From contig JAGGTL010000004.1 of assembly GCA_021163805.1 (NCBI GenBank), positions 1 to 12,093 on the forward strand: a stretch of 12,093 nt of DNA, given 5' to 3'. Below the pieces are notes generated by a model. It did no database searches. It was not told the DNA's origin and saw nothing but the letters and a program-made list of their open reading frames with translations. The translations under genes and the position numbers were made by a program. The DNA is from Candidatus Aenigmatarchaeota archaeon (lineage in GTDB: Archaea; Aenigmatarchaeota; Aenigmatarchaeia; QMZS01). Within the stretch, counting starts at the first letter, position 1; the number at the start of each line of letters is the position of its first letter. Below, piece after piece: positions 6,925 to 12,093 of this stretch.

Positions 6925-7327
6925 TTTGATCTCCGGTATTGCATCTTCCAACAACTCTGACAACATCATTAATTGAAATCGGATTTTCAAGAATAAAAAT
7001 CGCACTCTCTCCCATCTCCATAATTCCATCAGAGCTATAATTTTCTTTGATATCCGCTATATTTATATTTTTTCCGTTAATATAGACTTTGAAATAAGTC
7101 AGATTTAGTTTTGTTCCTCCATTGTTCAGAATGGTTATATTCTTTCCATTTGCATCTTTAATAATAAAATTTGAACTCTGACTGCAATAAACATTTTCGT
7201 TTTTTCTTTCTATTTCTTCACCGGACTTGTATATCATTGTTTTATAGAAATAGAAAGAAATAGATAAGAGAATTATCATTATAATCACCAACAGCATTAT
7301 GCCTATTACGGTGCTTGCTCCCTTCAT
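6911..7327 (-). CDS. Type IV pilin / archaellin-like protein
   Basis: This 138-residue protein has a very short leader MKG, then ASTVIGIMLLVIIMIILL, the classic archaeal pilin N-terminus cut after Gly3, with the hydrophobic helix running to about residue 28. The head domain is small and beta-rich: NITILNNGGTKLNLTYFKV (63-81) and MEMGESAIFILENPIS (103-118) resemble the strands of archaeal pilins and archaellins. Two cysteines (48, 129) could form a disulfide tying the stalk end to the C-terminus. It lies 15 bases downstream of the L10 gene and is probably cotranscribed with the ribosomal pair, which is unusual. Which pilus it belongs to cannot be told; it differs from the three adhesin-operon proteins in lacking the SxD motif after the cleavage site. 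Confidence 0.85.
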   Translation of the reverse strand: MKGASTVIGIMLLVIIMIILLSISFYFYKTMIYKSGEEIERKNENVYCSQSSNFIIKDANGKNITILNNGGTKLNLTYFKVYINGKNINIADIKENYSSDGIMEMGESAIFILENPISINDVVRVVGRCNTGDQIIVR

Positions 7328-7342
7328 TATTTAATTTTCTTA

Positions 7343-8176
7343 TTAAGCATTTTTTGAAACTTTTGAATTCAATTTATCTGCATTTAAATGGGCCTCTCTA
7401 AGCAGATCTGGCAATAATTCTTTTACGGGCAATCTAATTTTTAAACCCAGAGTTCTAACATTTTGCAAAACTTTTTGCAAAAAATATACCTTGTTCTGTT
7501 CTGTTGGATAACCTATGCTAACGGTTACTTTAAATAAATTATTCGCGGCAATAGAAATCTGTTTTTTAAAATAATCTTCATTCATTTTTAGAATATCCTT
7601 ATTATAAACAATATTTTCGGAGTAACCAATTTCTGGCTGAATTGTTAATTCTAAAGGTTCAATATGCAACATATTTAAAAGGGAAATTAGATCCGAATTC
7701 GCTTTTTCTCCCTTTCTGCAAACAACTTTTTTTTCTCTTATTGATATTTTTCCGTTTTTCATCATTGTTTGAATCTGAAATTGTTTGAATATGCTGATCG
7801 CAGGACCCGCCTGAATGCCCGTATCCATTGCCTGCACTTCTATATCAGAATTCAAAATTTCCCCAATCTTCACTTTTCTCTTAACTTTCAATTTCCTCAA
7901 ATTTTTTATAATATCAAAAATATCCTTATTTGAATAAATGATTGCGGGTTGTTTCAGATTATCTATATTCAAATTCAGGTTATTCTCCTTTAAGCCCAAT
8001 TTCAAAATCCTCTTTTTTGATATCAAAGTATAAATCTCTTTTTCTTTCAACTTATTTCTTATTTCATGTAATTGCTTTGAAGGCAAATTATTTAAGTCAA
8101 AAAGAAGAACAGATTTATAATTCTTTAATAACTCATTGATTTTTTTTAACCCCTCAATTTTTTTATTTGATACCAT
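7343..8176 (-). CDS. rpl10: Large ribosomal subunit protein L10 (uL10, acidic stalk P0), short form
   Basis: This protein is the base of the ribosomal stalk: it binds 23S rRNA with L11 and carries L12 dimers on C-terminal helices. The 277 residues include the RNA-binding N-terminal domain (1-108; ...SVLLFDLNNLPSKQLHEIR...) and the archaeal/eukaryotic middle domain, recognisable by MDTGIQAGPAISIFKQF (117-133), KVVCRKGEKANSDLI (150-164) and LHIEPLELTIQPEIGY (170-185). The strand VTVSIGYPTEQNK marks the start of the stalk spine. Archaeal P0 is usually about 330-350 residues. Here I can align only two spine helices (about 224-244 and 250-270). The third helix and the charged flexible tail shared with L12 appear missing, since the protein ends NSKVSKNA. 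The start is one base after the L1 stop, so the two are translationally linked. Confidence 0.93.
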   Translation of the reverse strand: MVSNKKIEGLKKINELLKNYKSVLLFDLNNLPSKQLHEIRNKLKEKEIYTLISKKRILKLGLKENNLNLNIDNLKQPAIIYSNKDIFDIIKNLRKLKVKRKVKIGEILNSDIEVQAMDTGIQAGPAISIFKQFQIQTMMKNGKISIREKKVVCRKGEKANSDLISLLNMLHIEPLELTIQPEIGYSENIVYNKDILKMNEDYFKKQISIAANNLFKVTVSIGYPTEQNKVYFLQKVLQNVRTLGLKIRLPVKELLPDLLREAHLNADKLNSKVSKNA

Positions 8177-8177
8177 A

Positions 8178-8795
8178 TTACATCAATTTTATTGGTTTGC
8201 TCATTGTTAGTTTTAAATAAACAGATTTTATTAGACCTCCCTTTCCCTCAATACTTTCTTTCAGTTTATCGTAAGCAACATTGAAATTTTCAATTATTTC
8301 TTCGTCCTTTAATTTTTCTGTTCCTATTGGAACTTGAATCACGGGATTTTTTACCATATTTACTGAAATTGTTTTCTCTAAATCTTCAATAATGCCGGAT
8401 AAGTTTTTTGTTACAGGCGGAAGAGGAATTAATGGCTTATTTCTTGGGCCGACATATTTTCCAAGAGTTTTTGCAGTTAAAGGCATTATCGTGGCTTCAA
8501 CCACAAAAAAATCATATTCATTTGCGAGTTTCTTACCCGTTCTCTTATCAAAATCCAGCTCGTTCTTTGTCAGCACCTTTCTTCCAGTTTCTTTGGCCTT
8601 TGTAACAAGAGAGTCAACAATAAAGCAAATTTTTCTGTCTTTGATTTTATGGGGTAATTTTATTCTGTCTCTGATTCTATTCTCAGGTTTTTTTAAATCA
8701 AGATTTGAGACATTTATTATTAAATCAAAGGTTTGATTAAAACCTCTCTTGTTTTCCCTTAGTTTTCTAATATCTTCTGCCTTCAATTCAACCAT
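8178..8795 (-). CDS. rpl1: Large ribosomal subunit protein L1 (uL1)
   Basis: This protein forms the L1 stalk of the ribosome and is involved in moving deacylated tRNA from the E site; archaeal L1 is also known to repress its own operon by binding the mRNA. The length of 205 residues is normal to slightly short. Recognisable parts are FDLIINVSNLDLKKPENRI (23-41), KLPH (47-50), the second-domain motif LGKYVGPRNKPLIPLPP (111-127) and the C-terminal strand SVYLKLTMSKPIKL (191-204). In the signature loop the usual GPRGKMP reads GPRNKPL, and the usual TMG reads TMS, both small departures. It is the first gene of the L1-L10-pilin unit; L11, which normally precedes it, is absent. The upstream A/T tract supplies a plausible TATA box, and no Shine-Dalgarno site is seen. 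Confidence 0.95.
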   Translation of the reverse strand: MVELKAEDIRKLRENKRGFNQTFDLIINVSNLDLKKPENRIRDRIKLPHKIKDRKICFIVDSLVTKAKETGRKVLTKNELDFDKRTGKKLANEYDFFVVEATIMPLTAKTLGKYVGPRNKPLIPLPPVTKNLSGIIEDLEKTISVNMVKNPVIQVPIGTEKLKDEEIIENFNVAYDKLKESIEGKGGLIKSVYLKLTMSKPIKLM

Positions 8796-8811
8796 TATTT
8801 TAATTTAAATT

Positions 8812-8820
8812 AAATTTAAA
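8812..8820 (-). promoter_or_regulatory. Probable TATA element of the L1-L10 operon
   Basis: TTTAAATTT on the minus strand lies 17-25 bases before the L1 ATG at 8795, within an all-A/T stretch (8796-8820). This is consistent with an archaeal promoter and a leaderless transcript. Just upstream (8820-8826 and 8858-8864) is an AGAGAGA inverted repeat with a 31-base spacer. Confidence 0.4.
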
Positions 8821-8864
8821 GAGAGATAAGGGGAATTATTGACAAATAGGATTATTTTCTCTCT
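8820..8864. repeat. Inverted repeat AGAGAGA ... TCTCTCT between divergent promoters
   Basis: Seven-base arms at 8820-8826 and 8858-8864 flank 31 bases between the divergent L1 operon and the 8910 gene. The left arm belongs to AAAGAGAGATA (8818-8828), which also occurs on the minus strand at 5680-5690 before the adhesin operon. It may be a regulator site, or simply a purine-rich chance match. Confidence 0.3.
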
Positions 8865-8884
8865 AAATCCATATCTCAAACTTC

Positions 8885-8891
8885 TTTAAAC
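8885..8891 (+). promoter_or_regulatory. Probable TATA element of the 8910 gene
   Basis: TTTAAAC is centred about 22 bases before the ATG at 8910, the spacing expected of an archaeal TATA box giving a leaderless transcript. It supports that ATG over the TTG nine bases earlier. Confidence 0.45.
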
Positions 8892-8909
8892 TTATTTTAA
8901 TTGTTGTTT

Positions 8910-9497
8910 ATGGATACTTGGAAAGTTTTTTTGGTATTTTTCGGGATAATATTGGTCTTATTTGCCGTATTTTTATTTTTTTCGGGGATAAATAAAAATT
9001 CGCCTGAAAAACCCGGATATTTGTATCTAAATAATAAAACAATGATTTGCAATTATTATTATATATGTTTTCTCAGAAACGGTAGTTGGCACAGACCCTC
9101 CTACAACGCCGGAGTAAACTTAATTCTGGCAAATAATTTAGAAGTGAAAAATGAAACCCAGATAAAACAATTTTTCGAACAAGAGAGAATAAATATTATT
9201 ATAAATACAACGGAAAAGGCAAGTCCGGAAAATTCCGAACTAATTCTTAAAGTCAGTCCATTTTCGCATTATCTTGGGTATTATTATAAAACTATCAAAA
9301 AACAGAACAAAACAATAGAGGCTAATCTGTTATCAAAATATAATTGGACAGAACCCGCAATAATTATTTTTGGCCCGAATCTCGGAGCAAAAGAGAATTC
9401 AATTTCATTTGACGGAAAAAATATAATTGTTCAGGGACAAACCCCCTCAGGATTGAGTCTGGTTTTAGGAAAATTGCTTTTAATTATTGTTTCTTAA
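8910..9497 (+). CDS. Membrane-anchored surface protein, possibly with an S-layer-like C-terminal domain
   Basis: This 195-residue protein has one transmembrane helix (about 6-27), followed by an extracytoplasmic region with several N-x-S/T sequons (NKT, NGS, NET, NKT, NWT). The C-terminal 50 residues, AIIIFGPNLGAKENSISF then NIIVQGQTPSGLSLVLGKLLL, resemble the closing motif of some archaeal S-layer-related proteins (a GP/GG-N turn, then a glycine-rich V-x-G-x-T segment and a final helix). This resemblance is weak and from memory. I start it at the ATG 8910 because a TATA-like TTTAAA lies about 25 bases upstream; an in-frame TTG at 8901 would add only three residues. It diverges from the L1 operon. 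Cysteines 47 and 53 may pair. Function is otherwise unknown. Confidence 0.75.
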   Translation: MDTWKVFLVFFGIILVLFAVFLFFSGINKNSPEKPGYLYLNNKTMICNYYYICFLRNGSWHRPSYNAGVNLILANNLEVKNETQIKQFFEQERINIIINTTEKASPENSELILKVSPFSHYLGYYYKTIKKQNKTIEANLLSKYNWTEPAIIIFGPNLGAKENSISFDGKNIIVQGQTPSGLSLVLGKLLLIIVS

Positions 9498-9643
9498 CTC
9501 TTCCGCATGTTTTTGAGAGATACTAAAAATATACTATATTAAGAGAAGTTTTCATTGAAAAAATCTGGAATGACCTGCCAAATGAAACAATAATGGAAAG
9601 GGAAAGTTTCCCGCAAAGTTTTGGAAATGAAAAAATGATAATT
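9498..9643. other. Gap between converging genes, with oligo-T signals and an open frame
   Basis: This 146-base stretch separates two converging stop codons. It holds a T5 run on the plus strand (9510-9514), an A6 run (T6 on the minus strand, 9630-9635) and a GGGAAA-G-TTTCCC inverted repeat at 9600-9612, all possible termination elements. One plus-strand frame is open from 9527 to 9703 and reads protein-like around FIEKIWNDLPNETIM, but it has no start upstream of ATG 9593 and runs into the antisense of the next gene. Confidence 0.4.
9630..9635 (-). terminator. T6 run after the cysteine-rich gene
   Basis: Six Ts on the minus strand begin nine bases after the stop at 9644, in the right place and orientation for archaeal oligo-T termination. 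Confidence 0.4.
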
Positions 9644-11704
9644 TTAACCCTCATCCAAAATCAGAGCAGAACCTGTGTAGAAGAAATATTCTCCATCATC
9701 TAAATTCGCTTCTATTTCTAATTTGCACTTAAATCCATCTGTAGTGGAAACCATTCCCAAATCTTTTGTAATTTTCTCCCCAATTAATCGGTTTATATTG
9801 ATCGTGGAACAATCTTCGCTTCCTTTTATCTTAATATTTCCACTATATGTTCCGGTATCAAAGAAAATGAAAAGTTTTGCTTTTGCGGAATCTATATATT
9901 TTAGTTTCCCCCTCCTTATTTCCAGAGTTATTTCGTATTTATTTGAATTTTTTGAAAATAGAATTCTTGAATAATCTGATTTTATTTTTGTCTCCATACA
10001 ATTCCAACTACCGTCGCCGTTACAAATGCAATTTTTGTATTTTCCCGCTTCCACTCTTTCTCCTTCTTTAACGCAACTATCTTCCAATGCGCATTCTCCG
10101 ACAGGACAACAGATTTTTTTGCTTAAATTGTATAAAGTTTTCACGCAATGATATTTTGTAGCATTTGCACAATCGCAGTTTCTATAACATACCTCTCCTT
10201 CATATTGCTTTGACCATTTATTGTTTTTGCATTTCCAAATGCATTCTGAGGATTCTGCAGATTCTCCCGGAATTGATAAATTATAAATGCCCTCTGGGTA
10301 ACACCTTCCATTATGAGCGCAGAAATTATTTGGGCAACAATAAAAATCTGCTTTATCCAGCGTTTTATATTCAATAATGTTGGTTGGATTATCCTGAGAA
10401 CAATAAGAACCTGGCCAACAGTCTTCATATTCGGGATAACAGGGTTCTTCGTCTGGTGTATAACAATTTACAGTTAAATTAAATTTTTTTCCCTCTTCAT
10501 TTCCTTTAAATTTTATTATTTGCGGAGAAAATGCTTTTTCTTTTATTGCTTTTTCATTACCTTTCTTTTCTATTGTAAGGCCATTACTGATATTAATATC
10601 AACAAAATTCTCTGCAGGAGTAACAGAAACAACAATATCTTTTGTTCCTTTGAAAGAAATCGGATATATTGCGTAAGAGTTTTTGTATCCATAGTCAGAA
10701 GGATAAAAATTATTTAAATTGAAAAATAAGGGATAATTGAAAATTGTTTTTCCGCAATTATCTGAGAAGTCATTTTTTTCTCCTCCTATAAATTCCCAAT
10801 TTCCATTGTTGCATTTAAATTTATAGCCTTGATATTGAACTATTGAACCAGAATCATAACAATACAGATTAGGATTTACGCTTGAATCTCTATCTCTATC
10901 TCCAGACCAAGAAACAACATCTCCAAGATGAGCGCATTGTCCGGCATAAGGACAGCAATAATTTCTCCCTCCAGCAAAATCGGGAGCACAGTTATTTGAG
11001 GAGCAGGGATGAGAATCATTTATTTTTGCAGAGTCGCATTCATAGAAATTTTTGATTGTGCACCAGGAACAAGTACAGGTCGAGTAAGTAACATATCTGT
11101 CTCTAATAGAATCATAATCTTCGTGTGTATATTTTTTATTGTTTATTTTATATTTGCTGTATTTTCCTCCAAAAGAACAATCTCCTGCGGCACCACCACA
11201 ATTGGCAAAAGTTGGGCCGTCATAAACAGGAATTTCTCCAGCACTTACTCTGCTTTTGCACCATCCTTTGCAGTAGTTAATATTACAAATGCAATTTCCT
11301 CTGTTTCCGCAACTTGTTGGCGACTCACAATCTTCCCATTCTTGGCAGGTAATCTCATTATCTCTGCAATCATAATTATCATAGCAACATGTTTTTGGAT
11401 TTTCTTTTGTTCCACAAGGATGACAGTTACAACAATCATTACAAGATATCTTACAATCAGATTCCTTAAAACTTCGTTTGTTTAAGAAACTTAATCCTCT
11501 GTATAATTTGAGAGAAGAAACGTCATTTAATTGTTTGTGATACCAGGTGGTTATATCAACACAATTGATCATAGAAACCGAATCACAGGGTTTATAATCA
11601 CAAGTACAAGAAGAATCAGCACAACCGCATCCAAAAACTTTATCAATTGCAAAGAGTCCAAAAATCAGAACAAATCCTGTAATTAAAATAAATAACCGTC
11701 TCAT
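9644..11704 (-). CDS. Secreted cysteine-rich protein with three CCP/CNGxW modules
   Basis: This 686-residue protein has a Sec-type signal peptide (MRRLFILITGFVLIFGLFAI, mature start near Cys26). I count about 59 cysteines, mostly in two blocks, 26-317 and 414-569, which must form many disulfides and so indicate export. A related module occurs three times: CCPYAGQCAHLG (250-261), CCPNNFCAHNGRCYPEG (456-472) and CCPVGECALEDSCVKEG (532-548). Each is followed by a short C-N-G/N-x-W element (KCNNGNW 297-303, KCKNNKW 491-497, ICNGDGSW 560-567). Between the blocks, 318-413 is cysteine-free and beta-rich, and 572-686 is a second cysteine-poor beta domain. There is no C-terminal membrane segment or sorting motif. 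The domains match no enzyme I know; ligand binding or envelope protection are possible. It is a monocistronic gene with its own TATA-like tract. Confidence 0.85.
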   Translation of the reverse strand: MRRLFILITGFVLIFGLFAIDKVFGCGCADSSCTCDYKPCDSVSMINCVDITTWYHKQLNDVSSLKLYRGLSFLNKRSFKESDCKISCNDCCNCHPCGTKENPKTCCYDNYDCRDNEITCQEWEDCESPTSCGNRGNCICNINYCKGWCKSRVSAGEIPVYDGPTFANCGGAAGDCSFGGKYSKYKINNKKYTHEDYDSIRDRYVTYSTCTCSWCTIKNFYECDSAKINDSHPCSSNNCAPDFAGGRNYCCPYAGQCAHLGDVVSWSGDRDRDSSVNPNLYCYDSGSIVQYQGYKFKCNNGNWEFIGGEKNDFSDNCGKTIFNYPLFFNLNNFYPSDYGYKNSYAIYPISFKGTKDIVVSVTPAENFVDINISNGLTIEKKGNEKAIKEKAFSPQIIKFKGNEEGKKFNLTVNCYTPDEEPCYPEYEDCWPGSYCSQDNPTNIIEYKTLDKADFYCCPNNFCAHNGRCYPEGIYNLSIPGESAESSECIWKCKNNKWSKQYEGEVCYRNCDCANATKYHCVKTLYNLSKKICCPVGECALEDSCVKEGERVEAGKYKNCICNGDGSWNCMETKIKSDYSRILFSKNSNKYEITLEIRRGKLKYIDSAKAKLFIFFDTGTYSGNIKIKGSEDCSTININRLIGEKITKDLGMVSTTDGFKCKLEIEANLDDGEYFFYTGSALILDEG
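10004..10111 (-). repeat. Cysteine module copy 3 (protein-level repeat)
   Basis: Residues 532-567 of the cysteine-rich protein: CCPVGECALEDSCVKEG followed by ICNGDGSW. This is the shortest copy, with the two elements only about 11 residues apart. Confidence 0.6.
10214..10339 (-). repeat. Cysteine module copy 2 (protein-level repeat)
   Basis: Residues 456-497: CCPNNFCAHNGRCYPEG followed by CIWKCKNNKW. This is the fullest version of the CCPxxxCAxxGxCYxEG pattern. Confidence 0.6.
10796..10957 (-). repeat. Cysteine module copy 1 (protein-level repeat)
   Basis: Residues 250-303: CCPYAGQCAHLGD, a lone Cys282 (LYCYDSG), then YKFKCNNGNW. This copy has a longer inner stretch than copies 2 and 3, and its third cysteine position is replaced. 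Confidence 0.55.
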
Positions 11705-11718
11705 AATTTTATGGAAAA

Positions 11719-11728
11719 TTTATTTTTT
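11719..11728 (-). promoter_or_regulatory. Probable TATA element of the cysteine-rich gene
   Basis: AAAAAATAAA-type sequence on the minus strand lies 15-24 bases before the ATG at 11704, consistent with a leaderless archaeal transcript. The rest of the 124-base gap 11705-11828 includes a locally G+C-richer patch (about 11742-11760) with no recognised RNA. Confidence 0.35.
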
Positions 11729-11804
11729 AGGAAGTTTTAGACAGTTCGCGGGGAGTATGCCCTTTTATCAGAAATTTGATGTTATTTTCAATTTACCCCT
11801 CGCT

Positions 11805-11811
11805 AAAAAAA
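11805..11811 (-). terminator. T7 run after the right-edge gene
   Basis: Seven consecutive Ts on the minus strand begin 17 bases after the stop at 11829, in the right position and orientation for an archaeal oligo-T terminator. Confidence 0.5.
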
Positions 11812-11828
11812 GGATGGAAGTGCCCGCC

Positions 11829-12093
11829 TTATTTTATTAACCTATTTATTCCATCAATCCAACTTTTATCCAATTCTGGTTTTCCTTCTTCTTTGATATT
11901 TATTGCCCAGCAACTATATCCTAGTCTTCCTTCAACTCTATAACCAACCAAAATATGTGCCTCCACTCCTCTTTCTTGATTATCTTCCAAAATAAATATA
12001 GCAGTTTCAACATTCTCCAAAATTCTGTATCCCTTTTCATCAACAGGAATATGGTATCTTTCTTCTGGCTCAACCCATTGAGAAATTGTAATA
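11829..12093 (-). CDS. C-terminal part of an unrecognised protein (5' end outside the window)
   Basis: The frame is open from the right edge to TAA at 11829-11831, giving at least 87 residues with no stop. Upstream codons read ...QWVEPEERYHIPVDEKGYRI before ENVETAIFILEDNQERG and later ILVGYRVEGRLGYSCWAI, so the real start is beyond the window; a TTG at 12020 is only an internal codon. The fragment is acidic, soluble and mixed alpha/beta, with one cysteine and no membrane segment, and ends in a short helix (KSWIDGINRLIK). I recognise no family. It is probably cytosolic, unlike most neighbours, and is separated from the cysteine-rich gene by a T7 terminator, so it is likely not in the same operon. 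Confidence 0.7.
   Translation of the reverse strand, partial: ITISQWVEPEERYHIPVDEKGYRILENVETAIFILEDNQERGVEAHILVGYRVEGRLGYSCWAINIKEEGKPELDKSWIDGINRLIK

Noticed and set aside
8392..8736. 114-codon plus-strand frame over the L1 gene
   Set aside because: It is antisense to L1, whose family signature is unambiguous.
8720..8795. L1 autoregulatory binding site in the L1 mRNA
   Set aside because: Known in methanogens near the start codon, but I could not identify the helix-loop motif here by eye.
8901..8909. TTG start extending the 8910 gene by three residues
   Set aside because: The ATG at 8910 lies at the expected distance from a TATA-like box; nothing supports the TTG.
9600..9612. GGGAAA-G-TTTCCC palindrome as an intrinsic hairpin terminator
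   Set aside because: A one-base centre cannot form a loop without opening the stem, and archaeal termination depends on oligo-T rather than hairpins.
10141..10428. A 95-codon minus-strand frame inside the cysteine-rich gene
   Set aside because: It overlaps the second cysteine module in another frame; the cysteine pattern of the long gene is clearly the real product.
11620..11635. Lipobox in the cysteine-rich protein (VFGC at residues 23-26)
   Set aside because: Residues before Cys26 only loosely fit the lipobox, and the mature N-terminus is crowded with cysteines, so a lipoprotein call is not supported over simple secretion.
11695..11760. Structured RNA in the G+C-richer patch before the cysteine-rich gene
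   Set aside because: Only a weak, bulged pairing between GCGAGGGG- and CTCCCCGC-type segments about 45 bases apart is visible; there are no C/D box, tRNA or riboswitch features.
11829..12020. Treating the right-edge frame as a complete 63-residue gene starting at TTG 12020
   Set aside because: The frame continues open without a stop to the window edge and reads as ordinary protein, so the gene is partial.

Overview
The window comes from a strongly A+T-rich, tightly packed archaeal genome, most likely a small-genome DPANN-type lineage (Woesearchaeota/Pacearchaeota-like; the lineage is inferred, not proven). The archaeal assignment rests on an archaeal/eukaryotic-type ribosomal protein L10 (P0) that has the extra middle domain, an archaeal-type L1, pilin-like proteins with class III signal peptides, a COG4741-like relative of the archaeal Holliday junction resolvase, TATA-like tracts about 25 bases before several start codons, and no clear Shine-Dalgarno sites. 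I see no rRNA, tRNA, CRISPR array, insertion sequence or integrase.

Left part (65-5659, minus strand): a three-gene operon read right to left. It encodes a small pseudopilin-like protein (5177-5659), a 1300-residue surface protein (1282-5184) and a second, 404-residue pseudopilin-like protein (65-1279). All three begin with a Lys-Gly processing site and one hydrophobic helix, and the two longer ones are crowded with N-glycosylation sequons. The giant middle protein has a von Willebrand A (VWA) domain that appears to be split by a sugar-binding-like beta domain, itself split by a DUF2341 plus lectin-like block. I infer a cell-surface adhesin complex, possibly a pilus tip analogous to bacterial PilY1 with its minor pilins.

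Middle part (5749-7327): a membrane-anchored beta-rich protein of unknown function (plus strand), a membrane-anchored PD-(D/E)xK nuclease-like protein (minus strand), a 48-residue zinc-binding protein with four CxxC knuckles (plus strand) and a small type IV pilin (minus strand). Genes here abut or overlap by a few bases.

Ribosomal part (7343-8795, minus strand): L1 then L10, one base apart, followed 15 bases later by the pilin gene. The usual partners L11 and L12 are not adjacent, and L10 ends early: it seems to lack the last L12-binding helix and the charged tail.

Right part (8910-12093): a membrane-anchored protein with a possible S-layer-like C-terminus (plus strand), a 686-residue secreted cysteine-rich protein with three copies of a CCP...CA / C-N-G-x-W module (minus strand), and the C-terminal 87 residues of an unrecognised protein that runs off the right edge. 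Most of the window therefore encodes the cell envelope and surface appendages, with a displaced ribosomal protein pair in between.
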